Origin: Saccharothrix sp. NRRL B-16314
GTDB lineage: Bacteria > Actinomycetota > Actinomycetes > Mycobacteriales > Pseudonocardiaceae
Assembly: GCF_000716595.1 (NCBI RefSeq)
Contig: NZ_JNXC01000042.1
Location: 1 to 51,522, forward strand
Direction: 5' to 3'
DNA length: 51,522 nt
Shown here: positions 14,481 through 23,113 of the stretch, in pieces
Layout of the letters: each line of letters begins with the position of its first letter
Numbering within the stretch: position 1 is the stretch's first letter
The notes under the pieces: model-generated
Told to the model about the DNA's origin: nothing
Seen by the model: the letters and a program-made list of their open reading frames with translations, nothing else
Databases searched by the model: none
Program-made: the position numbers and the translations under genes

Positions 14481-17267
14481 TCAGGCTTGCCGGTTGCCGG
14501 GCAGCGCCGCCCTCGGACCCGCCTCGACCGGTGACCCGCCCGGCACGGGGTTGGCCAGGATCGGCAGGTCGGTCCGCCGGTTGATCTTGAGCTTCCGGTA
14601 CGTCCGGGTCAGGTGCTGCTCGACGGTGCTCACGGTGATGTAAAGCCGGCGGCTGATCTCGCGGTTGGTGTAGCCGAGCGCGGCGAGACCCGCCACCCGG
14701 CGTTCCGCGGCGCTCAGCGGTGTCGCCGACGCGCTGTACTCCGCGCTGTCGTTGAAGTCGAGACCGCCGGTGGCGGTGCGGTGGTGTTGCAGGTGCTCGT
14801 GCAGCGGCTTCGCCTTACAGCTCTTGGCCAACCGCAACGCGCGGCGGGCAGCGATACGGGCCTGGTCGAACTCGGCCGACGCCTGGTGCGCGGCGCTGAG
14901 GTCGGCGAACGCCAACGCCAGCTCGTACCAGTCGCCGAGGCCGCCGAGCAGGTCGACGGACTCCCGCAGCAGCGGCAGCCGCCGTCCCGGCGCACTGGCC
15001 GAGGCCAGGATCCTCAGCGACACACCGCGCACGCGGGCGCCGTCCGCTCCCGGCAGGGTCAGCTGCTGGTCCACCAGCTCTCGGGCGCGTTCCGGCTCGC
15101 CCATCCGGACGTGGACCTGCGCGGCCTCCTGCCGCCACGGCAGCAGCACGGGCAGGTCCAGCCGCCACTCGGCGGCCAGTTCGCCCACGGCCAGGAAGTC
15201 GGCGAGCGCGGCGCGGAGCCGGTCGGTCGCCAGGTGGTGCTGACCGCGGGCGAGCAGGTACTGGGCCCAGTGCCTGGTCTGCTGCACGGCCTGCGGCACG
15301 CCTTGGCGCAGCTGCGCGTCGGCCTCCTGGAACTTGCCCAGCCGGGTTGTCGCCTGCACCAGCGTGGCCAGCGGTGAGCCGATGCCGACGCCCCAGCTCG
15401 GTGCGGGCAGCGCGCCCAGGGCGGCACGGGCGAGGCGTTCGGCGGACACCAGGTCGCCCCGGCGGAGCGCGACGGCGGCGGCGACGTCCGACAGAGCGGC
15501 CCGCCAGGTGACCGCGCGGTGGGCGCGGGCTTCTTCGAGGAATTCGTCGCACCAGTAGCCGGCCCGGTCGCCGCGGTCGCCGTGGTTGAGCGCCTGCAAC
15601 GCGCAGATCAGCTCTTCCAGCGGCGTCTCGCCGATGCGGGCGCTCCGCAACACCCGTTCCGCGCTCTCGACGGCGGCGGGGGTGTCGAGCTGTCGGCCGT
15701 CCAGGTCCGCCGCGAGGTCGCCCAGCAGTTGCGGCTGGACGGTGGCCAGCCAGTGGCGGGTGACGTGCCGCCCGGTGCCGCAGTCGTTCGGTTCGCCCTC
15801 GACCGGGCTGGCGCTGTCCGGGCCGGCGCTGTCGGGTGCCGTGCCGTCGAGTTCGGCGAGCACCGCCGCCGCCTCGGCAGACCGGCCGAACCACACCAGC
15901 GCCCGCACCAAACCCCACGCCTCGCGCTCGGGGAGCAGACCGCGGTGGAAGGCCGCGCCGAGCCGGGTCAGGTGCTGGGCGGCGGCTGCCGGGTCGACCA
16001 GCCACTGCGCCTCGGCGAGGGTCGCCGTGACGGCGATGGTCTCGCGCTCGTCCCCGCACGCCGTCCGGGCGAGGTCCAGGCAGTCCACCGCGCGGTGGAC
16101 GTCGTTGCGCGCCAACGCTTCGGCCGCCGCGTCGCGCAGCACGGGCACCGCCCACGCGCCCGGTTCGCACTCGGCGGCGGTGATGTACTCCGCGACGGTC
16201 ACGGCCGGCACGCCGTCGTCGTGGAGCAACCGCGCGGCCCTGAGCCGCAACGCCGACAGCTCGTCCGGGTCCAGCTCGCGCAGCACGGCGGTCCGCGCCA
16301 CGGGGTGCCGGAAGCGGTCGGCGTCCATCAGCCCGGCTTCGTTCATGGTCTTGAACAGGTCCCGCACGGTGCGGGAGTCCAGCTCCAGCAGGCGTGCGAG
16401 CAGCTCGGTCTTCGCCAGCTCGCCGAGCACCGCCACGCCTTGCGCGACGCGGAGCAGCAGCTCCTCACCCCGGCGCAGGCAGGTGTACACGGCCTGCGCG
16501 AACGCGTCACCGGTGACCGGTTCGGACACGCCGAGCTCGGTGGCGGGACGGTCGGCCGCGACGAAGTCCTCGATCAGCGCGTGCACCAGCAGCGGGTTGC
16601 CGCCGCTGAGCACGTGGCACGGCTCCTCCAGGTCGGCCGCGGCCTGCGGGCCGAGGTGGTGCGCCAGCAGGTCGCGGACGCCCTCCGGGGACAGCGGTCT
16701 GAGTCGCAGGTGCCGTGCCTGCGGTTGCCGGACGATCTCGTCGCGCAACGCGGTGTGCGCGGGCCGGGTGCTCGTGCCGGCGGCTTCACCGAGCACCAGC
16801 AGGACGGCGGCGGACCTGATCTTCCGCTGCAGGTGCAGCAGCACGCGCAGGGACGTCCGGTCGGCGAACTGCACGTCGTCCACGGCGATCACGAGCGGCT
16901 GCTCGCGGGACAGGTCCAGCAGCAGGGCGCAGATGTCGTGGATCGACCGGGCGTCCTCGCCGCCCGTCGAGTCCTCGGCCATGGCGGACACCAGCAGGGC
17001 ACGCGCGTGCGTCGCGACGTCGGCGGGCATGGCCGCCGAGTAGAACAGCTGCTCCACCACGCCGAGCTCGAACTGCTGCTCGCCGCGCGCACCGGTGGCC
17101 GTGAGCACCAGTGCGTCGCGGACGGACTCGGTGAAGCCGTAGATCAGCTCCGTCTTGCCGGTGGCGATACCGCCGGAGACCAGCGCGACCCGTCCACGAC
17201 CGGCCAGGCCGTCCGCGAGCATACCGACGAGTAATTTCGCATGACTTTCTCTTTCGACCAGATTCAT
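14481..17267 (-). CDS. LAL-type LuxR transcriptional regulator with TTA codon
   Basis: A 928-residue large ATP-binding LuxR regulator. Walker A is slightly unusual (SGGIATGKTEL, residues ~32-40) and Walker B is PLVIAVDDVQFAD. The middle ~500 residues are TPR-like helical repeats. The C-terminal HTH is LSAAERRVAGLAALGYTNREISRRLYITVSTVEQHLTRTYRKL. The ATG at 17267 is chosen because the protein aligns from there; the frame stays open upstream. Leu12 is a TTA codon (17232-17234), so translation probably depends on the bldA tRNA. LAL regulators usually activate secondary-metabolite or sugar genes. The divergent MFS exporter is one candidate target. Confidence 0.9.
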   Translation of the reverse strand: MNLVERESHAKLLVGMLADGLAGRGRVALVSGGIATGKTELIYGFTESVRDALVLTATGARGEQQFELGVVEQLFYSAAMPADVATHARALLVSAMAEDSTGGEDARSIHDICALLLDLSREQPLVIAVDDVQFADRTSLRVLLHLQRKIRSAAVLLVLGEAAGTSTRPAHTALRDEIVRQPQARHLRLRPLSPEGVRDLLAHHLGPQAAADLEEPCHVLSGGNPLLVHALIEDFVAADRPATELGVSEPVTGDAFAQAVYTCLRRGEELLLRVAQGVAVLGELAKTELLARLLELDSRTVRDLFKTMNEAGLMDADRFRHPVARTAVLRELDPDELSALRLRAARLLHDDGVPAVTVAEYITAAECEPGAWAVPVLRDAAAEALARNDVHRAVDCLDLARTACGDERETIAVTATLAEAQWLVDPAAAAQHLTRLGAAFHRGLLPEREAWGLVRALVWFGRSAEAAAVLAELDGTAPDSAGPDSASPVEGEPNDCGTGRHVTRHWLATVQPQLLGDLAADLDGRQLDTPAAVESAERVLRSARIGETPLEELICALQALNHGDRGDRAGYWCDEFLEEARAHRAVTWRAALSDVAAAVALRRGDLVSAERLARAALGALPAPSWGVGIGSPLATLVQATTRLGKFQEADAQLRQGVPQAVQQTRHWAQYLLARGQHHLATDRLRAALADFLAVGELAAEWRLDLPVLLPWRQEAAQVHVRMGEPERARELVDQQLTLPGADGARVRGVSLRILASASAPGRRLPLLRESVDLLGGLGDWYELALAFADLSAAHQASAEFDQARIAARRALRLAKSCKAKPLHEHLQHHRTATGGLDFNDSAEYSASATPLSAAERRVAGLAALGYTNREISRRLYITVSTVEQHLTRTYRKLKINRRTDLPILANPVPGGSPVEAGPRAALPGNRQA

Positions 17268-17830
17268 TTGCTGCCATCCCCCAGGCTGGCCCGCCGTTGT
17301 CGGCGGCACGTCACCGGCTCGACCGCTTCCGCCGAATGAGCCTGCCGCTACAACAGAGTACCTAAGCACTGATTCGAGGTGTCCGCAGTGGGCGTTGTGC
17401 GATTTGCTGTGTACGGCCCAGTCGCGTTCGCCCGCACGAAGTAACGACCGTCGCGCGCGCCGGTCTGCGAGCCGGGCGCCGAACGGACGTATCCACAGGT
17501 AAATCCGCACTTAGGGGTAACGATAGGGGTGGTCGGCCGACGCGGACGACGGTCGTGGCCGGACCGGACCGCAAACCGGTGTTCACATCGCGCCGACAGG
17601 GCGGTTCAGGCGGTATTCATCCGCCGTGAAGTTGCCATCGGGGCTGCCTATCGAGCCCATTGCGGAGCAGATCAACCGTGATATGGTGTTCGCGCGCTGC
17701 GTGATCAGCACACCACTTTCGGTCACGACCGGCGGATATCGTGAGCGATGTTCGGGTACCGAACAATTGCGTGAATGCGCGCCAGAACGCACGCGTGCCC
17801 CGTCCGGGCGGGATCGCTAACGTCTACACC
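17268..17830. other. 563-bp intergenic region between LAL and MFS genes
   Basis: The region is lower in GC than its surroundings and has no convincing gene. Two short overlapping frames (17583-17792 minus and 17626-17820 plus) lack coding bias. A weak + strand promoter, TTGCGG (17660) and TATGGT (17682) with a 16-bp spacer, is visible, as is a TAACGT (17818-17823) seven bases before the MFS ATG. Confidence 0.5.
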
Positions 17831-19066
17831 ATGGCGCCCAGGCTCGGACGTGATTTCGGCAAGTTGTGGCTCGCGTCCGCGGTGTCGAACATCGGTGACG
17901 GCATGACGTTGGCCGCAGGACCGATGCTGCTGGCCTCGCTCACCGACGACCCGGCGCTGGTCGCGGGCGCGGTGTTCGCCCAGCAACTGCCCTGGCTGCT
18001 GTTCTCACTGCTCAGCGGCGCGATCGTGGACCGACTGGACCGCCGCAAGCTGGCCGTCGCGGCGAACCTGTTCCGGGGCGGCGTCGTCGCGATCCTCACC
18101 GTCGCGATCGTGGCGGATCAGGCCTCGGTGCCGGTCGTCTACGCGTGCCTGTTCCTCCTCGGCACCGGCGAGACGATCGCGGACAACGCGTCCTCCGCGA
18201 TCCTCCCGGCGGTGGTGTCGAAGGATCACCTGCCACGGGCCAACTCGCGCTTGATGGCCACGCACATCCTGGGCAACCAGTTCGCCGCGCCACCGGTCGG
18301 CGCCGCGCTGTTCGTGGTCGCCGCCGCGCTGCCGTTCGGGCTGGACGCGGTCACGTTCGTGATCGCCGCGCTGCTGATCGCGTCGCTGCGCGGCGTGCCG
18401 AAGCAGGCGCCGGTCGAACGACGCCCCCTGAGGGTGGAGATCGGCGAAGGGCTGAAGTGGCTGTGGCGGCACGAGGTGCTGCGGACGCTCGCCCTCTGCC
18501 TCTGCCTGATGAACCTCACGCTCACCGGCGCGATGTCCATCCTCGTGCTCTACGCCGGCGAACGGCTCGGCCTGGACGGGAAGTGGTTCGGGCTGCTCCT
18601 CAGCACCATCGCGATCGGCGGCATCCTCGGCACCGTCCTCGCGAACCGCCTGATCGACCGCTTCGGACCGACCACGCTGCTGCGGATCGGACTGGTGATC
18701 GAGACGGCGACCCACCTGGCGCTGGCCCTGGCCCGGAACGCGTGGGTCGCGGGCGCCACGCTCGCCGTGTTCGGCTTCCACGCGGTGGTGTGGAACGTGA
18801 TCACCCACACCGTCCGGCAGCGCGAGGTGCCCGACGAACTGCGCGGACGGGTCGGCAGCGCCTATCTACTGCTCAGCATCGGCGGCTCGGCCCTGGGTGC
18901 GGTGGTCGGCGGCGTGCTGGCCCGGCAGTTCGACATCACCACGCCGTTCTGGTTCGCGGTCGTGGTGATGACGGGCGTGACCGCGGTCGCGTGGCGGCCG
19001 TTCGCTGCGGCGACGGGCCTGCACCGCCGGCCGGCCGACCCCGCCCGGCCGATCACCAGCGGCTGA
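17831..19066 (+). CDS. MFS exporter (EntS/Tet-like)
   Basis: A 411-residue major facilitator with about 12 transmembrane helices. The start FGKLWLASAVSNIGDGM and the loop VDRLDRRKLAVAANLFRGG (motif A between helices 2 and 3) are typical of drug/siderophore exporters of the EntS group. ATG 17831 begins right after a TAACGT box, with no ribosome site, so leaderless expression is likely. The GTG at 17741 would add 30 polar residues and is less likely. It is divergent from the LAL regulator. Confidence 0.87.
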   Translation: MAPRLGRDFGKLWLASAVSNIGDGMTLAAGPMLLASLTDDPALVAGAVFAQQLPWLLFSLLSGAIVDRLDRRKLAVAANLFRGGVVAILTVAIVADQASVPVVYACLFLLGTGETIADNASSAILPAVVSKDHLPRANSRLMATHILGNQFAAPPVGAALFVVAAALPFGLDAVTFVIAALLIASLRGVPKQAPVERRPLRVEIGEGLKWLWRHEVLRTLALCLCLMNLTLTGAMSILVLYAGERLGLDGKWFGLLLSTIAIGGILGTVLANRLIDRFGPTTLLRIGLVIETATHLALALARNAWVAGATLAVFGFHAVVWNVITHTVRQREVPDELRGRVGSAYLLLSIGGSALGAVVGGVLARQFDITTPFWFAVVVMTGVTAVAWRPFAAATGLHRRPADPARPITSG

Positions 19067-19164
19067 CTCCACAGCGACCGACTCCGCCGCAGCCGACTCG
19101 GCGGCAGCCGACTGCACAGCGGTCGACGTGACCGGCGACACACCGATATTCCATCCCGCCGCAG
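19067..19164. repeat. CAGCCGACT short imperfect repeats
   Basis: After the MFS stop, five near-copies of a 9-10 bp unit of the type CAGCCGACT/GCGACCGACT follow each other (about 19071-19125) and can fold on themselves. They may act as a terminator before the next operon. Confidence 0.4.
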
Positions 19165-19187
19165 GTTTGAGTCGTCTAGACTCAAAC
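19165..19187. promoter_or_regulatory. 23-bp palindromic operator overlapping -10
   Basis: Perfect 9-bp arms GTTTGAGTC (19165-19173) and GACTCAAAC (19179-19187) flank the 5-base centre GTCTA. A -10 hexamer TAGACT (19177-19182) lies inside, and the ATG at 19189 follows seven bases after the hexamer starts its flank. The transcript should be leaderless, and any protein bound here would block RNA polymerase. The fourth gene of the operon encodes an NrtR-like regulator that could bind it. Confidence 0.7.
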
Positions 19188-19188
19188 T

Positions 19189-20190
19189 ATGTTCACCAGG
19201 GACGAAGCGCTCGAACGAGTCGAGCGGGCAGGCTCACCGGCCGACCTGTTCGGCCCGTTCGACCCGATCCGGAAGAAGGACGCCCAGCGGCTGTTCCGGG
19301 CGTTGGCGGCCGTGCTGCACCCCGACCGGGTCGGCGCGGGTGACACCCGGGCGCACGCCGCGTCGGCGGAACTGACCCGGCTGCACCACGAGTGGCAGCA
19401 CGGGACGCCGGTCGAACTGCGCACCGCCCGCGGCGCGTACCGGATCACCGACCGGCACGCGGTCGGCAGCGTCGCCAACGTCTACCGGACCGACGGCCCG
19501 CACGTGGTCAAGGTGGTGCGCAACCCGGCGCTCAACCCGCTGCTGCACGCCGAGTGGGACGCGCTGCGCCGCCTCGACCGGCTCACCGACGAGCACCGCT
19601 GGCTCCGCCCCTACTACCCGCGCCTGGTCGACGAGTCCGGTGACGTGTCCCGCGGCGAGCGCGCGTTCACCGTGCTCGAACCGCTGGTGGACGGGTTCGT
19701 GACGCTGGCGGACGTGCGCCGGGCGTTCCCCATGGGGCTGGACGGGCGTGACTACGCGTGGATGCACCGCAGGCTGCTGCGGGCGATCGCGGGCGCGCAC
19801 CGGATCGGCCTGGTGCACGGCGCGATCGTCGCGGACAACGTGCTGGTGCACCCGGAGCAGCACGGGATCGTGCTCGCCGGCTGGACGTTCGCCGTGACGA
19901 CCGGCGAACGGCTGCTGGCCACCGGCAAGAGCATCGCCTACCCGCCGGAAGTCCGCGACGGACGACCGGTGACCCCCGCCACGGACGTCCACATGGCACA
20001 CACGCTGATGCTGGACCTCCTGGCGGACAACGAAACCAGACAGCGCACGTTCGCGCGGTGGTGCACGCAGGACAACCCGGACCGACGGCCCGACGCCGCC
20101 GACCTGCTCACCGAGTACGACGAACTGCTCGAAGAACTCCACGGCGAACGGACCTTCCGCCCGTTCGCGCTACCCAGGACAGGAGCTTGA
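19189..20190 (+). CDS. J-domain/pseudokinase fusion protein
   Basis: A 333-residue protein of two parts. Residues ~28-70 form a short J-domain-like helical pair with HPD at 44-46 (LHPDRVG), the motif that stimulates DnaK. Residues ~80-320 form a protein-kinase fold: Lys108 in VVKVV, a loop HGAIVADNVLV at 210-220 in place of HRDxKxxN, and AGW in place of DFG. The catalytic Asp is Ala212 and the Mg-binding Asp is Ala230, so phosphotransfer is unlikely and a scaffold or ligand-binding role is inferred. First gene of a four-gene operon, one base before the VWA gene. Confidence 0.8.
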   Translation: MFTRDEALERVERAGSPADLFGPFDPIRKKDAQRLFRALAAVLHPDRVGAGDTRAHAASAELTRLHHEWQHGTPVELRTARGAYRITDRHAVGSVANVYRTDGPHVVKVVRNPALNPLLHAEWDALRRLDRLTDEHRWLRPYYPRLVDESGDVSRGERAFTVLEPLVDGFVTLADVRRAFPMGLDGRDYAWMHRRLLRAIAGAHRIGLVHGAIVADNVLVHPEQHGIVLAGWTFAVTTGERLLATGKSIAYPPEVRDGRPVTPATDVHMAHTLMLDLLADNETRQRTFARWCTQDNPDRRPDAADLLTEYDELLEELHGERTFRPFALPRTGA

Positions 20191-20191
20191 C

Positions 20192-21172
20192 ATGGGACAC
20201 GGCAAGTGGGACGACAACGCCTACGCCGCAGGCCGGACCTTCCGCGCCGCCAAGGGCATCGACGACTTCGGCTACACCGCCGCGCTGCGGTCGCGGCCGA
20301 GCCGCGAGTGGAAGGCCGACCCGTCGCTCGACCCGAAGGGCGTGGTGGCGCGCGAGTGCCGCGACTCACCCGACCACGCCGACTCGACCCCGATCGCGGT
20401 GCTCTTCGACGTCACCGGCTCGATGGGCCGGGTGCCGCAGATCATGCAGCGCAAGCTGGGCAAGCTGCACGGCCTGTTGCAGCGCAAGGGCTACCTGACC
20501 GACCCGCAGCTGATGTTCGGCGGCATCGGCGACGCGGACAGCGACCGCGTGCCGCTCCAGGTCGGGCAGTTCGAGTCGGACAACCGGATGGACGAGCAGC
20601 TGCGCACCATCTTCCTGGAGGGCAACGGCGGCGGGCAGAAGAGCGAGTCGTACGAGCTCGCGGCCTACTTCGTGGCCCGACACGTGGTGACCGACGCGTG
20701 GCAGAAGCGCGGGCGCAAGGGCTACCTGTTCCTGATCGGCGACGAGCTGAACAAGCCGAAGCTGGAGGCGAAGCACATCCGCCGGCTCATCGGCGACGAC
20801 GTCCGGGAGGACATCGACCCGGCCTCGGTGTACCGGGAGCTCAGCCGCAAGTGGCACGTGTACTTCGTGCTGCCCAAGCAGTCGTCGTACTACGACGACC
20901 CGCAGATCGCCGACCACTGGCGCGACCTGCTCGGCCAGAACTTCCTCAAGCTGGACGACCCGGGCGCGGTGTGCGAGCTGATCGCCGCCACCATCGGGAT
21001 GGAGGAGCAGGTGGTCGACCTGGACCAGGCGATGGTGGACCTGGCCGAGATCGGGTCGGTGGCGGAGAGCGAGTCGGTCGGCAAGGCGCTCGTCCACGCG
21101 GGCGGGAAGACGCCGGCCAAGTCGGTCGCTCCCCCGCTGCTCGACGGTCCCGACGACGTCACGCTGACCTGA
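20192..21172 (+). CDS. VWA-domain protein
   Basis: A 326-residue cytoplasmic protein. After ~65 polar residues (GHGKWDDNAYAAG...) a von Willebrand A fold begins with IAVLFDVTGSMG. Its MIDAS metal motif is DVTGS at residues 73-77, a Thr variant of DxSxS, and FLIGDELNK supplies a later acidic ligand. There is no signal peptide or membrane segment. VWA proteins bind partners through the metal, often beside AAA or kinase proteins. CAGGAG precedes the ATG; its TGA overlaps the ATG of the PurA-like gene, so stoichiometric expression with its neighbours is likely. Confidence 0.82.
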   Translation: MGHGKWDDNAYAAGRTFRAAKGIDDFGYTAALRSRPSREWKADPSLDPKGVVARECRDSPDHADSTPIAVLFDVTGSMGRVPQIMQRKLGKLHGLLQRKGYLTDPQLMFGGIGDADSDRVPLQVGQFESDNRMDEQLRTIFLEGNGGGQKSESYELAAYFVARHVVTDAWQKRGRKGYLFLIGDELNKPKLEAKHIRRLIGDDVREDIDPASVYRELSRKWHVYFVLPKQSSYYDDPQIADHWRDLLGQNFLKLDDPGAVCELIAATIGMEEQVVDLDQAMVDLAEIGSVAESESVGKALVHAGGKTPAKSVAPPLLDGPDDVTLT

Positions 21173-22407
21173 TGGAAGGGCACATCATCGTCGTGGGCCT
21201 GGGGTTCGGCGACGAGGGCAAGGGTGCGGTCGTCGACGCGCTGTGCCACGACGGCGCGGTGACGGCGGTGGTGCGGTTCAACGGCGGCGCCCAGGCCGCG
21301 CACAACGTGGTCGTCGGCGACCGGCACCACACGTTCAGCCAGTTCGGGGCCGGCACGCTCGCGGGCGTGCCGACCCACCTCTCCCGGCACGTGCTGGTCG
21401 AGCCGATCGCCCTGGCCGGCGAGTCGGAGGACTTGGCGGCGCTGGGCGTCGCGGACCCGCTCCGGCTGCTGTCGATCGACGCCGACGCCCTGCTCACCAC
21501 TCCGCTCCACGTGGCCGCGAACCGGGCGAGGGAGGACGCCCGGGGTCACTCCCGGCACGGGTCGTGCGGCAAGGGCATCGGCGAAACGGCCTGGTACGCC
21601 TTGCTCGCGGAACGGGGCGCGGTCCCGGGTGACACGGTGGAGCACCAGCGGGTGCTCGGTGTCCCGGGGCCGCCCCCGACGGTCGGCGACTGCGCCCGGC
21701 CCTCGGTGCTGCGGTCGAAGCTCGACGCCCTGGCCCGCTTCTACGAGCCGCTGATCGGCGCCGGCACGTCGGTGGACGACCTGGTGGCGCTGTACCGGGA
21801 CTTCGCCGGGGCGGTCCGCGTCACGACCGGTGACGAGGTCGGCCGGCTGGCCGATCGGGGACGGCTGGTGTTCGAGGGCGCCCAGGGCGTGCTGCTCGAC
21901 CAGTGGCGCGGATTCCACCCGCACACCACGTGGTCGACGGTCACGCCGGACAACGCCCGGGACCTGCTCGGGCACCGCCGTGCCACGGTGATCGGCGTGA
22001 CGCGGACCTACCAGACCCGCCACGGCGCGGGGCCGTTCCCGACCGAGGACCGCACCGTGCCGGAGCGGTTCCCGGAACGCCACAACGGCACCGGCGAGTA
22101 CCAGGGTTCGTGGCGGGCGGGGCACCTCGACGCCGTGCTGCTGAGGTACGCGGTGGCCGCGTGCGGTGGCGTGGACGCGCTGGCGGTGACGCACCTGGAC
22201 GTCGGCGGCCTCAAGGTGGCCACCTCGTACGACGCCCCCCTGCCGTCCGCCCGGCTCACCGAATTCCTCTTCGACCGCACGCCGACGTTGGTCGACATGC
22301 CCGATCCCGTGGCGTGGCTGGAAGAGGACCTCGGCGTGCCGGTCCTGATCACCGGCGCCGGCCCCGACCGGGCCGACTACGCGGTGCGGACGCCGGTCCG
22401 CCGGTGA
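21172..22407 (+). CDS. divergent adenylosuccinate synthetase-like ligase
   Basis: A 411-residue PurA homologue. It keeps the phosphate loop GFGDEGKG (catalytic Asp14), NGGAQAAHNVV (His44), GKGIGE in place of GRGIGP, FEGAQGVLLD and TRHGAGPFPTE. These predict GTP-dependent phosphorylation of an IMP-like oxo-purine. The Arg-rich aspartate-binding loop (TTGRRRR in E. coli PurA) is replaced at ~306-317 by a loop GTGEYQGSWRAG, so the amine donor is probably not aspartate. It is not in a purine operon. ATG 21172 overlaps the preceding stop. Phage PurZ-like activity is an alternative. Confidence 0.85.
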   Translation: MEGHIIVVGLGFGDEGKGAVVDALCHDGAVTAVVRFNGGAQAAHNVVVGDRHHTFSQFGAGTLAGVPTHLSRHVLVEPIALAGESEDLAALGVADPLRLLSIDADALLTTPLHVAANRAREDARGHSRHGSCGKGIGETAWYALLAERGAVPGDTVEHQRVLGVPGPPPTVGDCARPSVLRSKLDALARFYEPLIGAGTSVDDLVALYRDFAGAVRVTTGDEVGRLADRGRLVFEGAQGVLLDQWRGFHPHTTWSTVTPDNARDLLGHRRATVIGVTRTYQTRHGAGPFPTEDRTVPERFPERHNGTGEYQGSWRAGHLDAVLLRYAVAACGGVDALAVTHLDVGGLKVATSYDAPLPSARLTEFLFDRTPTLVDMPDPVAWLEEDLGVPVLITGAGPDRADYAVRTPVRR

Positions 22408-22426
22408 GGTGCGGGAGGATTGGGGC

Positions 22427-23062
22427 ATGATCGAGTCGACCCTCGTGTCGGTGGACGTGCTGGCGCTGCGCTTCGACCCGAACGCGCGCGCCGTGCTGCT
22501 CGGTGTCGCTCCGCGCGCGCTCGAACCGTTCGCGGGTGCCCTCGCCCTGCCCGGCGTGCTGCTGGGCCGGGGCGAGCGGCTGCGTGACGCGGCACGGCGT
22601 GCGGTGACCGGCAAGCTGGGTGTGCCGGAGGGGGCGATCTCGGCGTCGGGTCAGCTGGCGACGTTCGACGAGCCGTCCCGCGACCCGCGCGGGCCGACGT
22701 TGTCGATCGCGCTCTGGTCGACGGTCGACGCCACCCGGCTGGCTGGCGCGGGCCCGACGTGGACCCCGCTGGACGACGTGCCGCCGCTGGCGTTCGACCA
22801 CGACCGCATCGTCCGGGACTGCCGCCCGATGCTCGCCGACCGGCTCTGGCGGGACACCGCGTTCACCGCCGGTCTGCTGGGCCGCGAGTTCACCACCGCG
22901 CAGGCGCTGGACCTGACCGAATCGCTCACCGGCGACCGGCCGTACCCGGCCAACCTGGGGCGGACCATGGAACGGGTGCCCGGCCTGGAACGGACCGCCC
23001 AGCACGCGTCCGCGTTGCCGAAGGGCGGTCGGCCGCCGTCGGTCTGGCGCTGGGTCTCGTGA
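22427..23062 (+). CDS. NrtR-like Nudix-wHTH regulator
   Basis: A 211-residue protein with an N-terminal Nudix-like domain and a C-terminal winged helix (about residues 140-211, from REFTTAQALDLTESLTGDRPY to the end, SVWRW). The Nudix box at ~43-66 is degenerate: REUxEExGU reads RAVTGKLGV, so the catalytic glutamates are lost. This matches NrtR regulators, in which the dead Nudix domain senses ADP-ribose or another NAD-derived nucleotide. GGGAGG precedes the ATG, 19 bp after the PurA-like gene. It is the natural candidate to bind the operator at 19165. Confidence 0.8.
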   Translation: MIESTLVSVDVLALRFDPNARAVLLGVAPRALEPFAGALALPGVLLGRGERLRDAARRAVTGKLGVPEGAISASGQLATFDEPSRDPRGPTLSIALWSTVDATRLAGAGPTWTPLDDVPPLAFDHDRIVRDCRPMLADRLWRDTAFTAGLLGREFTTAQALDLTESLTGDRPYPANLGRTMERVPGLERTAQHASALPKGGRPPSVWRWVS

Positions 23063-23113
23063 AGCGCGCGAACGGGTACCCCTCGGTCGTCCACCGCGAA
23101 GAAGGAGGCCGAG

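Noticed and set aside
17583..17820. Two short overlapping frames between the LAL and MFS genes
   Set aside because: No ribosome site, no coding bias, and they overlap each other on opposite strands.
21172..22407. Calling the PurA-like gene the housekeeping purA
   Set aside because: The Arg-rich aspartate loop is missing and the operon has no purine genes, so the symbol would mislead.
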